From positions 49,658,184-49,722,183 of the forward strand of contig JBCFYV010000001.1 in the NCBI GenBank assembly GCA_039000515.1: a stretch of 64,000 nucleotides of DNA. Direction: 5' to 3'. Within the stretch, counting starts at the first letter, position 1. Each line of letters begins with the position of its first letter. The translations under genes were made by a program, and so were the position numbers. The stretch is from Timema cristinae (taxonomy: Eukaryota; Arthropoda; Insecta; Phasmatodea; Timematidae). The notes beneath the pieces were generated by a model. It did not search any database. It was not told where the DNA came from and saw only the letters and a program-made list of their open reading frames with translations. This document shows, piece after piece, positions 1-10,775 of the stretch.

Positions 1-135
1 AGATCGGGGTTCGAATGCTGGTTGGGTGTACTCAAGGTGTTTTTCCTCAATGATTTTACACTCTCCTGCCACAAAAATGTAGGTAAATTTCCTGAAAATT
101 TAACCTTCCTCACTTCTACCCTATTATTATTGTAA
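1..135 (+). repeat. SINE fragment, tRNA-related, cut by window edge
   Basis: Begins inside a tRNA-like head: GGGGTTCGAATGCTGG matches a pol III B box. It is followed by the TGGGTGTACTC..GGTGTTTTTCCT..GATTTTACACTCTC body seen again at 42780-43020 and 48325-48545. The A-box half lies outside the window. Confidence 0.5.
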
Positions 136-138
136 TTA

Positions 139-535
139 TATGATATATATACATACATACATACCTGCCTGCCTGCCTATACCTATACCTATACCTATAC
201 CTATACCTTCCCCTCTATACCTACCCCTATATACCTACCCCTCTATAACTATACCTATAAGTATACCTATACCTACCTACCTGTACCTACCTACACCACC
301 TACCCATACCTACCTACACCTACCTTCCCATACCTACCTACCCCTACATACCTACCCCTACCTACCTACACCTACCTTCCCATACCTACTACCCCTACCT
401 ACCTACCCCTACCTACCTACCCCTACCTTCCCATACATACTACCCCAACCTACCTACCCCTACCTACCTACACCTACCTACCTACACCTACCTATACCTA
501 CCTATACACACATACACACACATACACATCCCAAG
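139..535. repeat. Simple repeat of CCTATA / CCTACC type
   Basis: Mixed low-complexity tract, starting as ATACATAC, then (CCTATA)n, then interleaved CCTACC, CTACAC and CCCATA units, ending in CACACATACAC. The 135-residue open frame across it (140-547) is made of Pro/Tyr/Leu/Ile/Thr codons from the repeat and is not a gene. The units resemble but do not match the insect telomere repeat (CCTAA). Confidence 0.9.
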
Positions 536-547
536 CACGCTGTGTGA

Positions 548-1102
548 CGCGGTGAGAAAGAGAAATTTGAATTCATAACTCTCTACACATTGTAAATAAT
601 CTTAACATAGAAAACAATAACTTATCCAAATCACAGCGGTTATTTTTACGTAGGGCCTTAAATGGTATAATCTATTGGGAAAAATGGTGGCTTCTCCAGC
701 TGGACTATTTTCTTGTGGAATTAACGCTGTTTCTCTCAGCGTTAGACATTTTCCTCCTAGGGTGACTGCAACATCCGGTGTTGTTAGGGGTGGATTATTC
801 CAGTTGCAGAGCTCTGGGAAGGAATATTCAGCCGATACCTCCCCCCATGTGGTACATATCATACCACGTCTGCCTCTAGTACAAGAGTCTTCAACATTTT
901 AATCTTACAAGGTCAGTCCCATTATTACAGGAAGGACAACATTAAATGTTTCTAGAACTACTCTCACGTTTTTATACAAGTCACGTGATCTGCAGACGTC
1001 ACTTGGCAGTCTACTTTCTTTGGATTTTAGGGTAGTATCTCTACTTTATCACCAAATTTCAATTTAACACCATACCAATAAGTGGTTAATAGTTTAATTA
1101 TC
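548..1102. other. Unassigned single-copy-looking sequence
   Basis: No convincing gene or repeat seen. Short opposing open frames at 602-862 (-) and 675-902 (+) overlap each other, with no splice signals or domain that I recognise. Confidence 0.5.
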
Positions 1103-1387
1103 GGTGACCTGGCGGTCTAGGGGTAAGGTGTCAGACTTCTATGCTGGCGGCCGGGGTTCAATCCTCGGTCCCGGCAAAGATTTATCTGATTACCAAACCC
1201 TTCCTTCACCTCTGACAAGACATCTTGTGAATGTGAGGAATGCCAGGACTCCACCGTGGTTCGGATTCCACGTTAAACTGTAGGTCCTTCATTTCATCTC
1301 ACAATCACCCTACCATTACACATTAGCGTAAGTGCGTATAAACCGAACGGGTAGTAAGACGTGGTGCTAATAATAATAATAATAATA
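1103..1387 (+). mobile_element. SINE family A, full length (copy A1)
   Basis: The head has an A-box-like TGGCGGTCTAGGGG and a B-box-like GGGTTCAATCCTC. The body carries TCTGACAAG..CATCTTGTGAATGTG, and the 3' module GCGTAAGTGCGTATAA..GAACGGGTAGTAAGACG ends in (TAA)n. It is flanked by a perfect 12-bp direct repeat AATAGTTTAATT at 1088-1099 and 1384-1395, which fits a target-site duplication from LINE-type retroposition. Close relatives lie at 19821, 31354, 32293, 54795 and 57810. Confidence 0.85.
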
Positions 1388-2018
1388 GTTTAATTTTGGA
1401 AATGTATAGTCCTGACTCTTTTCCGAACACTCCATTTTTAATTTAAACGTTCAGACTCTGATGGTTATTTGGGGCTGTCCGTTTAGATTTATTAAAATTT
1501 TCCATTTTTTACCATACTGAAAAGTGTTATTTACTATTAGTTTTGGAGATTTTGAGGAGAGCCCCTTCCATAAACATTGATAAAAACCTTTCACAAGCTG
1601 TATTATTACCCCTTCACCCTCGTAAGAAAATGTAAGAAAATACTAAAACCCCTAATCCCCCAAAACCCTTAATTAATTTAAGGACGACCTTTCATCCGGC
1701 AAACATTACTTGAAACTCCGCGGGATAACATAATCACGTTGCAAATGTATACATAACCCCGCGCCATTCCAGGTGACACGATAAATGATAATTTTTGTCC
1801 ATATACAGACACACAATCTAGCACTTGGTAACAAAACGTCACGTTCGATTACGCGCGAATACTCGTGACGACTTCTTATTGTGTGTGTGGATGAGGAAAG
1901 CCTTTTCCACGCGCTGTTCTTTCTCTCGGGAAAGAACGCGTGTTTATGGCCACCTTGAGGTCAGTGTAGCTGTCTTGACATAATTATTGTGGCGTGATGT
2001 CATATCAAGAATGAACGT
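1388..2018. other. Unassigned intergenic sequence
   Basis: AT-rich to about 1830, then a CpG-containing stretch (1840-1990) with ACGCGCG and AACGCGTG. No open frame, splice pair or repeat family could be assigned. Confidence 0.4.
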
Positions 2019-3595
2019 TTAGCAGTGAATTCTAGTATAGTTATCTTGGTAGGAGTATTGATACACAACTTGGCGTACCGTCAGATCAGGGACACAATGC
2101 ACACAGTGTATTCTAGTATAGTTATCTTGGTAGGAGTATTGATACACAACTTGGCGTACCGTCAGATCAGGGACACAATGCACACAGTGTATTCTAGTAT
2201 AGTTATCTTGGTAGGAGTATTGATACACAACTTGGCGTACCGTCAGATCAGGGACACAATGCACACAGTGTATTCTAGTATAGTTATCTTGGTAGGAGTA
2301 TTGATACACAACTTGGCGTATCGTCAGATCAGGGACACAATGCACACAGTGTATTCTAGTATAGTTATCCCTGTAGGAGTATTGATACACAACTTGGAGT
2401 ACTGTCAGATCAGGGACACAATGCACACAGTGTATTCTAGTATAGTTATCTTGGTAGGAGTATTGATACACAACTTTGAGTACTGTCAGACCAGGGACAC
2501 AATGCACACAGTGTATTCTAGTATAGTTATCTTTTATGGAGTATTGATACACAACTTGGCGTACTGTCAGATAAGGGACACAATTCACACAGTGTAGTCT
2601 AGTATAGTTATCTTGTAAGGAGTATTGATACACAACTTGGCGTACTGTCAGATCACGGACACAATGCACACAGTGTATTCTAGTATAGTTATCTTGGTAG
2701 GGGTATTGATTTACAACTTGGAGTACTGTCAGATCGGGGACACAATGCACACAGTGTATTCTTGTATAGTTATCTTGGTAGGATTATTGATACACAACTT
2801 GGCGTACCGTCAGATCAGGGACACAATGCACACAGTGTATTCTAGTATAGTTATCTTGGTAGGAGTATTGATACACAACTTGGAGTACTGTCAGACCAGG
2901 GACACAATGCACACAGTGTATTCTAGTATAGTTATCTTGGTAGGAGTATTGATACACAACTTGGAGTACTGTCAGATCAGGGACACAATGCACACAGTGT
3001 ATTCTAGTTTAGTTATCTTGGTAGGAGTATTGATACACAACTTGGAGTACTGTCAGATCAGGGACACAATGCACACAGTGTATTCTAGTATAGTTATCTT
3101 TTAAGGAGTATTGATACACAACTTGGCGTACTGTCAGATCAGGGACACAATGCACACAGTGTATTCTAGTATAGTTATCTTGGTAGGAGTATTGATACAC
3201 AACTTGGAGTACTGTCAGATCAGGGACACAATGCACACAGTGTATTCTAGTATAGTTATCTTGGTAGGAGTATTGATACACAACTTGGAGTACTGTCAGA
3301 TCAGGGACACAATGCACACAGTGTATTCTAGTATAGTTATCTTTTAAGGAGTATTGATACACAACTTGGCGTACTGTCAGATCAGGGACACAATGCACAC
3401 AGTGTATTCTAGTATAGTTATCTTGGTAGGAGTATTGATACACAACTTGGAGTACTGTCAGATCAGGGACACAATGCACACAGTGTATTCTAGTATAGTT
3501 ATCTTGTAAGGAGTATTGATACACAACTTGGCGTACTGTCAGACCAGGGACACAATGCAAACAGTGTATTCTTGTATAGTTTTTGTCTTGGCAGG
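2019..3595. repeat. Minisatellite, 81-bp unit, about 19 copies
   Basis: Repeat phase markers (ACACAGTGTATTCTAG) recur exactly every 81 bp, for example at 2101, 2182 and 2263. Units differ mainly by substitutions (GGCGTACC versus GGAGTACT; CTTGGTAGG versus CTTTTAAGG), so length is strongly conserved. Because 81 is a multiple of three, long open frames appear on both strands (2025-2597 +, 2019-2750 -), each a 27-residue repeat. Single substitutions create stops in some units, so I do not call these genes. The ATTCTAGTATAG motif recurs beyond the following MITE at about 4417, suggesting that element landed near the array end. Confidence 0.93.
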
Positions 3596-3633
3596 ATGCT
3601 TATTACACAGCGTGACGTTCATACGTGACGTGA

Positions 3634-4400
3634 TTCACGAGCTAAGTTTACCTGGATGACAGCTCGAAATGTTACTAGAAGTAATCCCTAATATATCACT
3701 TCGCCAACAGTAGAGATCTATCACTTTGGATCACTGTAATGAAACAGATGATAATATATTAATGTGATAGTTAACCACAGTAATTTAGGCCAATATTATT
3801 TATATATTTATTTGAGGTCAGACACAAAGTTTATTTATAGTTTTATTCCCCCTAGAAATAATATTAACACCACTTTCACAAAAACTTCTAACGAACATAT
3901 CTTTAAAATGGCGACTAACGAATCTAAACCATATGATTGGAAATAACGGTAAACAAGTTTTTTACAATGATCCAGACATGCAGTTGATGAAAATATTTTA
4001 TTCAGTTAAATATTTCAAAATACGATAAAATAATCATAAAATCATTTATTGTATGTAAAAAAAATGACAACAATTTTCTCTTTTCCAAGTAAATACGTTG
4101 CCTGTATTAAAAGGTATTGATGTGTGCACTATATTACACAAAATCAGTAACGTTCCAAAACGAAAAACAAGTACTTTTATTTATGTTTAAAATATTGTTT
4201 CGAGTTGGATAAAAAGAAATTATTTAAAAAAATGAAATAGTATGAGAAAACTTAAGTTTACGTTATTTTAAATGTAATATATAACAACTAATTAAATATC
4301 TTTACATTTATAACAAAACTGTGATCATTTACAAGTGTTGGCAACCCAAACCTAAACATATGGTTTTTGAACTGTCATCCAGGTAAAAACCTATCGTGAA
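3634..4400. mobile_element. MITE, 767 bp (copy A of a pair)
   Basis: Starts TTCACGAGCTAAGTTTACCT and ends ..AGGTAAAAACCTATCGTGAA, giving imperfect terminal inverted repeats of about 30 bp that include CCTGGATGACAG / CTGTCATCCAGG. The interior is AT-rich and lacks a transposase. It is alignable over its whole length to 12502-13253. No target-site duplication could be fixed. A 60-residue open frame inside (3764-3946) is present in altered form in copy B and looks incidental. Confidence 0.8.
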
Positions 4401-4767
4401 CGGAATATACGTTGAATTCTAGTATAGAGTTCTGGTCGAGATGAGTACCTTGTGGTGTTTCTCTGAACCGGTAAGAAAGGTGCGATATAACCGCTATCAT
4501 ATTGCTACAGAAGCCCGGTGGGGATGCGTGGTGCGACCATTTGTTCACAAACATTCACGTTTTACTGTTACTTTTTACTGTAATTTCGCTGTGGGGATTT
4601 ATTGTAAACTGGCGCTACTTCGTAATGCGATGTCATTTTTATATTGTTTACTTCTTATTCCTACTATATTTTTCTGACTTGGGAACTTAATAAGAATCGT
4701 ATTACTAGATTCAATTAGTGTCCGCGGTTCTCTTCGCTTTCGACCAATGGATCAACATTAATTATTT

Positions 4768-5010
4768 TTATTTAGCACCGCATCTTACAACCCGTTCGAG
4801 TTATACGCTTAAGTACTAATTACACTAATATATTAGGAATTGGGAAGGTTGATTTTAAAGGAAGTGAACCCGCATTTGTGTGGAGGGAGAGTGGACAACC
4901 ATTTAGGATAAACCATCACCAGTTCACGCGACCGAGATTCGAACTTCGATCTCCCCGTCCTTCGCAGTCTAGCTCAACACGAAACTAGCGCGTCAGCTAA
5001 CTACTCCAAA
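4768..5010 (-). mobile_element. SINE family B (copy B3)
   Basis: Read on the minus strand: a tRNA-like head with GTTAGCTGACGCGCTAG, then a B box GGTTCGAATCTCGG-like segment, the CTCTCCCTCCAC..CAAATGCGGG body, and the 3' module TATAACTCGAACGGGTTGTA..GATGCGGTGCTAA. The structure is full length but the sequence has diverged. Confidence 0.75.
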
Positions 5011-5439
5011 ACGTTAATTATACTTTACTCTATTGATATGTTTAATAGTGAGGGAAACTTGTAATTGCAAGAGTTAATATAGCGGCTAATTTGTTTTTAA
5101 GGAGGATATAGAGATTCCTTGTGTTTCTCGTATGTTTTTACTTTCTCATATAGAGAACGTGTTGTAACTGTTCAACCTTGCCATAATGACGGATTTCGAC
5201 GTTTTAAATGCCCCTGAGATCAAAATATGGGTTTTACAATTTTGTCGCTCATTCAATATCCGTGGAAACAGTTTTGACGGATTTCTTTCAAATTTGATAT
5301 TTAGATGTCAAATGGCCAAACCTGGAGGGGAAATCGTGATTTTATTCATAACTTTAAATATTGGGTGGTTTACTGGTGACAGATTTTTGAAAATTCTAAT
5401 TATTTCTAAAATGGTTCTTAATAATTCTTTTGTAGCGCC
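5011..5439. other. Unassigned sequence with one open frame
   Basis: An ATG at 5186 opens 125 codons to 5563, but the second half of that frame is antisense to a SINE (5440-5640). The first 80 codons contain no domain I can defend. Possible exonised or relic coding sequence; weak. Confidence 0.2.
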
Positions 5440-5640
5440 GTGGGACAAATCCGTACGGGCTTTACGCATGTGTAGTAATTACACTAATGTGTCAGGAATG
5501 AGGAAGGTTGAATTTAGAGTAATGGTACCCTCGTTTGCGTGGAGTAAGAGTGGGATACCATGAAGGACAAATTATTTTCAGAACACCCGACTGGGATTTG
5601 AACCCAACATCCCCGTCATTAGGGAAGGAATGGGGATATT
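5440..5640 (-). mobile_element. Decayed tRNA-related SINE
   Basis: On the minus strand it has GGGTTCAAATCCCAGTCGGG (B box) followed by the ACTCTTACTCCACGCAAACG body and AACCTTCCTCATTCCTGACA, the central module shared by the SINE families in this window. Confidence 0.6.
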
Positions 5641-5804
5641 GTACCGTTTGCAAACAAAACTTGCATGATAATCACAATATTTGCATGGTAGGGCTAGTTA
5701 AGCTTTAAATTGGCATAGTTATTTCTTTATTGGCGTAGCTATTCTCTAATCTGGCAACGTTATATATGGTTATTCTTGGTGGTCATGAAGTGTTCCCCGA
5801 GTTG

Positions 5805-5905
5805 CTGGAGAGGTGTGCAGATGTGGAGGGGGTGGGGTCTAATGAGAGGTGTATAGATGTGTATGGGGGTCTAATGAGGGGTGTATAGATGTGTAGGGGA
5901 AATGT
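5805..5905. repeat. Short GT-rich tandem repeat, about 3 copies
   Basis: About 38-bp units built on GGTGTATAGATGTGTA and GGGGGTCTAATGAG. The copies are imperfect. Confidence 0.6.
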
Positions 5906-6489
5906 GGTCTTCCCCTCTTTAGTATTGTGCTTGTTTTATTTTTCCTCAGATGGACTCGAACGTTGAGATGAGTATAAACTTTACCCCCCTCTGATGCCAT
6001 CCACAGATGTTCTTATGTTTTGTTTTTTACAAGCCACCTCAATAGGGGTTACTAGACATTGAACTCTAGTGCCCTCGCTCCCCCTTTGATAAAGTAATCA
6101 CTCTTGATTGACTTGGGACCTCCAACTGTATAGTATGATTTTGGTAGGAAGAACATTATAAGCTAGTTACTAGCTAGCTAGTTAATATCTTATTAGATTG
6201 TCATGTTATCTGATATTATCAATATATATAGAATAGCACAAATAATGTAGTAAAATGTTAACATTGTTGGCCGTAAAGAAATCTGTTTGTATTTTTTTAA
6301 CTGTTGCTCTAACCGAAATCAGGGTAAACTTCCCACTTCATATGTTTTTTTTTTTAACTTGACACGTGTTCTAGTTCCCCAACACGTGTAAAGGCGATAT
6401 GATTCAAAGACCATGGACAACTATATTACATTCCCAATAAAATAAATTAATAATAAAGATATTAATTATGTTAATATTAAGGTGAACAT

Positions 6490-6685
6490 CGTTTATGTAG
6501 GCTTACTAACTACACTAATGGTTTTAGGGTTTAGAAAGGTTATATTTATAAGAAGTGTATTTGCATTAGCGTGGAGGGAGGATGGAAAACCACCCTCAGT
6601 ACACCCGATTGAGATTCGTACCTCGATCCCCCCCCCCCCCCCCCCCCATCCCGTCATAGGCAGTCCAGTCTCCAATACAAATTGA
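6490..6685 (-). mobile_element. SINE with a 20-base C run at the B-box edge
   Basis: The minus strand shows the GATCGAGGTACGAATCTC B-box region and the CCTCCACGCTAATGCAAAT body. On the plus strand, 20 consecutive C (6628-6647) sit where other copies have four or five, so the homopolymer expanded after insertion or is an assembly artefact. Overlapping ORFs at 6482-6685 and 6493-6675 only reflect this element. Confidence 0.65.
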
Positions 6686-6924
6686 ACACAGTCCTATTTA
6701 GATATAAATGGACATGTTGGACAGGTATAACATTTTTGACATTTATAAAAGTTAACCAAACAATTTTTATATACATGAAATAACACTAAAAATAAAGTAA
6801 AATGTTATTACTATTGAATTCAAAATAAAATATGTTTATATTTTCTAAAAGGTTCATTTCTTCAGGAATTTTACTATGGTAAAGTGGAATATTTGGGTCA
6901 GTTCAACTTTATAAACAATTTTAA
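6686..6924. other. AT-rich unassigned sequence
   Basis: No gene or repeat recognised. TATGTTTATATTTTCTAAAAGG resembles a stretch near 17610, which suggests an old shared repeat. Confidence 0.3.
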
Positions 6925-7190
6925 CACTTAAGTTGGGGATGTGGGGGACGCGAGAAAAGGTATTATAGCTAAATATTATTTTGGACAGAATAAATCAAAT
7001 ATTCAATATCTGTCAAGGATGGCCTAGAATTTATTGACAACTTTTTCTTAATATAAAACGGCGTTTAATACCCCTCTGCTCATAACAGATATTCAAAAAC
7101 TGTTATCATCTGTGAAGAAAATTAAACTTAAGTTTCTACTGGAGCAATATTTTGCAAAAAAATATATATATATTTTTATAAAAAAACTGC
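6925..7190. mobile_element. Palindromic MITE family M2 (copy)
   Basis: Contains GTTGGGGATGTGGGGGACGC, an AATATCTGTCAAGG module and later the inverse ACAGATATTCAAAAACTGTT, with GGAGCAATATTTTGC near the right end. The same modules in mirrored order occur at 20480, 24590, 25440, 32190 and 59880. Confidence 0.6.
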
Positions 7191-7199
7191 AATCAAGGG

Positions 7200-7620
7200 C
7201 GAAAAAATTAAAAATAGTTTTCTCAAAATTGACTCTAACGATTTTGATTAAAATTCGTATCTAGGTGTTGATTATTATTATAAATAAAATGGCTATTTTC
7301 ATTTTACCAGAAAATTAATTTTAGGGTACCTTACAGAAGCAGAAACTTCCGTATCTCCGCAACTATTTGAGATACTAAATAACTTATCAATGCAAAATTG
7401 TATTACATTAAAAAATAAAAAATTATATATGGAATATATTTTTATAAAACCAACAGTTTCTGAGATATTGGCCGTTATATTAATACAATTTTGTGAGATT
7501 TAGTTGTAAAGAGATACTAAAGTTTTAACGCAATAATTCTCCAATGCCATAGAGTAATTAAATATAAGTAAGTCTCTCAAAAGTTTATGTTGTTTTTCCT
7601 TAAACCTCCTAGGATAAATG
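7200..7620. repeat. Dispersed repeat R (copy 1)
   Basis: Carries ACGATTTTGATTAAAATTCG, then GAGATACTAAATAACTTA and ATATTTTTATAAAACCAACA. The same blocks in the same order recur at 44840-45070. It contains no coding capacity, and its transposon class is undetermined. Confidence 0.6.
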
Positions 7621-8815
7621 TTTGTACAACAATGATCTATCTCCTTCATTTTAGGCTCGATAGTCAAAATTTACATTTTTTATTGGTCAGAATTTATAAA
7701 TGAGGAATTTAATAGCACTGCGATGGCATGAAGATTTGCAACACCTAATAAAATGTCGAAAATTTTAACCGGAAGCTGAAATTTTAATCCGAAGTGTTGA
7801 CCCTTGTGGACCCAACATTACTCTTTTTTATCGGTCCAAACATACAAATGAGGACAATAATTCTTTAAAAATAAAATTATAAAATTTAAAACCGGGACTA
7901 AAAAAAGTTTGACAAAAGCATAGTGCAATTTATGCTTGAGTTTGTGGTGTATATTATTTCGTTTCACATATATTACGAGTTTTGAGTAAACATCTCCATT
8001 TTCAAATAATAGAGCGAGAAAGTCCGCACGGAGTTCCGTAACATTTATTTAAGTGTGCCATATTTGTCTTTTTGAATAGCTTAAAAATGGTGTTGTAAGC
8101 TTTATTATTTAATTTAGTATTTTATGGCAGTAAAGAACGTACATGTTAACCAATCTTTGCTGAAAAGCTGACGCTCGTCTTTTTTACTTTTATTTATTGC
8201 ATTGTCATTGGCATTAGCTTACAAAACTTTGCACACTCCGTTTGAGATGAAAGCTTATACTCCTCCCTTGACGAATTACACTATGGTTCAATCACATAAG
8301 CTGCCCCATGATCTAAACAAGTAAGGTAAACTTATTACCTCTAATGGTGAATGAAGTGTATCATATATATATATATTTTTTAAATTGGCTAAATTTCGAT
8401 CTTTCTTGGTTGTGACTTTTCTTTTTTACAATGAAAAGACACCGTAAAAAATAAAAGTAGCTATCTTATAGAAAATTTATTTTCTTTCTATTAGTTCTAT
8501 GCATATTTTACATAATATTAAACATTTCCGAGATGATTGCGAAAAACCTTAGACAGTTACTCCTTGGTTCTCCACTTTTCCAAAATGGTGGACTTTGCAC
8601 GTCTCGAATCGATCAAAACTTTTAATATGTTGTGTAGTAAGGCAATTACAACAATCCCGTGAAGAAAAAAGAATAATGATGAATTATGTCTGATTCAGTA
8701 TAATAAATGTCTAATTTTCGCCTGCACTAATATTAGTAATTTCAAATTAATACCTTATTCTAATTTTGAATACTTTTTTTCCTGAACATTTCTTTGAGCT
8801 GTTTTTCTTTTGCTA
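7621..8815. other. AT-rich intergenic or intronic sequence
   Basis: Mostly unassigned. The segment 7980-8075 (CATCTCCATTTT, GAGCGAGAAAGTCCGCACGG) is shared with 22990-23070 and marks an old dispersed repeat. Lies upstream of the AT-hook exon, so it is probably intron. Confidence 0.4.
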
Positions 8816-8831
8816 GTAACTAGGTTCATCA

Positions 8832-9117
8832 ATGACTCTTGAAGATATCTTCCCTCTAAAGATGAACTTACACGATAATAAACTACGATCATATCTGTTT
8901 TCTTGTTGCAGCTGGTTACTACTCCAACATCAGCAATGACTCTTGAAGATATCATCCCTTAAAGACGAACTTACACGATAATAAACTACTATCATATCTG
9001 TTTTCTTGTTGCAGCTGTTACTACTCCAACACCAGCAGTGACTCTTGAAGATATCATCCCTTTAAAGACGAACTTACACGATAATAAACTACGATCATAT
9101 CTCTTTTCTTGTTGCAG
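8832..9117 (+). repeat. Tandem duplication of a 3' splice-site region, 103-bp unit
   Basis: Three near-identical acceptors, TTTTCTTGTTGCAG, end at 8911, 9014 and 9117, exactly 103 bp apart. Each is followed by CTG(G)TTACTACTCCAACA-type sequence, the beginning of the downstream exon. The duplicated block spans the end of the intron plus about 40 bp of exon start. A fourth, more diverged remnant precedes it (TTTTGCTAG ending at 8816). The first two copies run into TGA after GACTCT in the downstream frame, so only the third acceptor gives an exon open to its donor. Confidence 0.85.
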
Positions 9118-9279
9118 CTGGCTACTACTCCAACACCAGTAGTAGTATGTTGGTGACGCGGCCCATCAGGGGTTCTAGAAGGGGTCGCCCCCGGGGCTCC
9201 AGGAGGGGTGGACTCACTCGAGCTTCGACCACGGCCAACACCATCACTGTGAACCTGACTAACAGTGACCTTGGTCTTG
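9118..9279 (+). CDS. Internal coding exon of an AT-hook protein
   Basis: Exon of 162 nt bounded by TTGTTGCAG and CTTG/GTGAGTAC. It begins with two bases completing a split codon and stays open for 53 codons, ending one base into a codon. The translation starts GYYSNTSSSML and then has a basic stretch, GSRRGRPRGSRRGG, containing a canonical AT-hook core (RGRPR at 9180-9194). It ends with a Thr/Asn-rich segment (TTANTITVNLTNSDLGL). AT-hooks bind the minor groove of AT-rich DNA and occur in chromatin remodellers, histone modifiers and HMGA-like proteins. The local GC is far above its surroundings. The trailing single base joins in frame with the exon at 18030. Family not identified. Confidence 0.7.
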
Positions 9280-9370
9280 GTGAGTACTTCTAGATCTACT
9301 TTATCCTAATCCATAGCAGGAACTCTGTTATTAGAAGCAGATAATTATAGGAACATAACAGAGCCTGTTA

Positions 9371-9727
9371 GAGATCGTCCTGAAATTACTTAAAGCTTTT
9401 TAAGGGAGGGGGGGGATATTTTATTACGTTTTATTACGGGGAGGGGGTCAGAATCCATATTACGTAAGATTTTTTTTACCATTGGTTATGGTGAGACAAA
9501 ATCTAAAAAGAATTTTGTCGGAAAATTATATTTCATATAGTTAAACTATTCCAAAATATAATATATACTCACTTTTTACCAATAAGCTAATTACCAAATC
9601 TTAGAAAATACATAAGATAGACGGAGGTGGGGGATGGACGGAAAATCTTACAATCCCTTGATTAGGCGATTAGAGAGGGGGTTCAAAATCATGGAAAAAA
9701 GTCCTTACGTAATTTAAGGATGGCCCC
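9371..9727. mobile_element. MITE with TTA target-site duplication, 357 bp
   Basis: Left end GAGATCGTCCTGAAATTACT and right end ..TACGTAATTTAAGGATGGCC are imperfect inverted repeats (GG.C.ATCCT.AAATTACGTAA). The element is bordered by TTA at 9368-9370 and 9728-9730. The interior has GGGAGGGGGGG and ATTACGTTTTATTACGGGGA blocks. A TTA duplication fits the PIF/Harbinger class. This type is common in arthropod genomes. Confidence 0.75.
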
Positions 9728-10074
9728 TTAATAATTGGGTGGTAAAAGAAGTCTGTTAATTTATATAAATATAACATGAAATAAAATCACTATCATTGTC
9801 GTAAAGTCTTTGATTTAATAAAATAGTGAAGAATAAATTTTTACATTGTATTATAACAATAAACTGTACGCTCATACGGACATAAAAATATATTAAAAAT
9901 CGAAAGAAAAAATCGGATTAAAGCCAGTATTTATAATGTTTGATATTTAATGATTAGATTTTTACAATGCTAAACCACTAAATATATATGAATTATTCCA
10001 GAAAAGAATGAGGTAAATAAAACTGAGTTATAAAAATATTTTAGAAACTGAGCCTAATCTTATTTGAATTCCGT
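9728..10074. other. AT-rich intronic sequence
   Basis: No feature recognised. Confidence 0.4.
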
Positions 10075-10775
10075 TTGTCACGTCCGACATTGGGTTCCTC
10101 ATGTCGCGCCATGTTGGACGCCATATGTCCTACCTCGTATCGTGGCCCACGTTGGGCGCCATCTGTCGCGTCCGACACTGGGTTCCTCCTATCGCACCTC
10201 GTTGGACGCCATATGTCCTACCTCGTATCGTGCCCCACTTTGGGCGCCATCTGTCGCGTCCGACACTGGGTTCCTCCTATCGCACCTCGTTGGACGCCAT
10301 ATGTCCTACCTCGTATCGTGCCCCACGTTGGGCGCCATCTGTCGCGTCCGACACTGGGTTCCTCCTATCGCACCTCGTTGGACGCCATATGTCCTACCTC
10401 GTATCGTGCCCCACGTTGGGCGCCATCTGTCTCGTCCGACACTGGGTTCCTCCTATCGCACCTCGTTGGACGCCATATGTCCTACCTCGTATCGTGGCCC
10501 ACGTTGGGCGCCATCTGTCACGTCCGACATTGGGTTCCTCATGTCGCGCCATGTTGGACGCCATATGTCCTACCTCGTATCGTGCCCCACGTTGGGCGCC
10601 ATCTGTCTCGTCCGACACTGGGTTCCTCCTATCGCACCTCGTTGGACGCCATATGTCCTACCTCGTATCATGCCCCACGTTGGGCGCCATCTGTCGCGTC
10701 CGACACTGGGTTCCTCCTATCGCACCTCGTTGGACGCCATATGTCCTACCTCGTATCCTGCCACACGTGGGTGTG
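10075..10775. repeat. Minisatellite, 88-bp unit, about 8 copies
   Basis: Markers such as ATCTGTCGCG recur every 88 bp (10161, 10249 and onward). Each unit is itself dimeric: a 38-bp half beginning GTTGGACGCCATATGTCC and a 50-bp half beginning GTTGGGCGCCATCTGTCG. Because 88 is not a multiple of three and the unit lacks stops, all three plus frames stay open for over 220 codons (10064-10876, 10075-10776, 10101-10781). These are repeat artefacts. GCCCCACGTTGGGCGCCA within the unit reads like a tRNA 3' end, and its complement resembles an LTR-element primer binding site. Confidence 0.93.

Noticed and set aside
139..535. Interstitial telomere repeat
   Set aside because: Units are CCTATA and CCTACC, not CCTAA or CCCTAA.
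140..547. 135-codon open frame
   Set aside because: Entirely CCTATA/CCTACC simple repeat; the residues simply reflect the repeat.
2019..3560. 243-, 190-, 159- and 183-codon open frames on both strands
   Set aside because: Produced by an 81-bp tandem unit (multiple of three). Stops occur in several units, and there is no start context, splice site or domain.
5186..5563. 125-codon open frame
   Set aside because: The C-terminal third is antisense SINE, and the N-terminal part has no recognisable domain.
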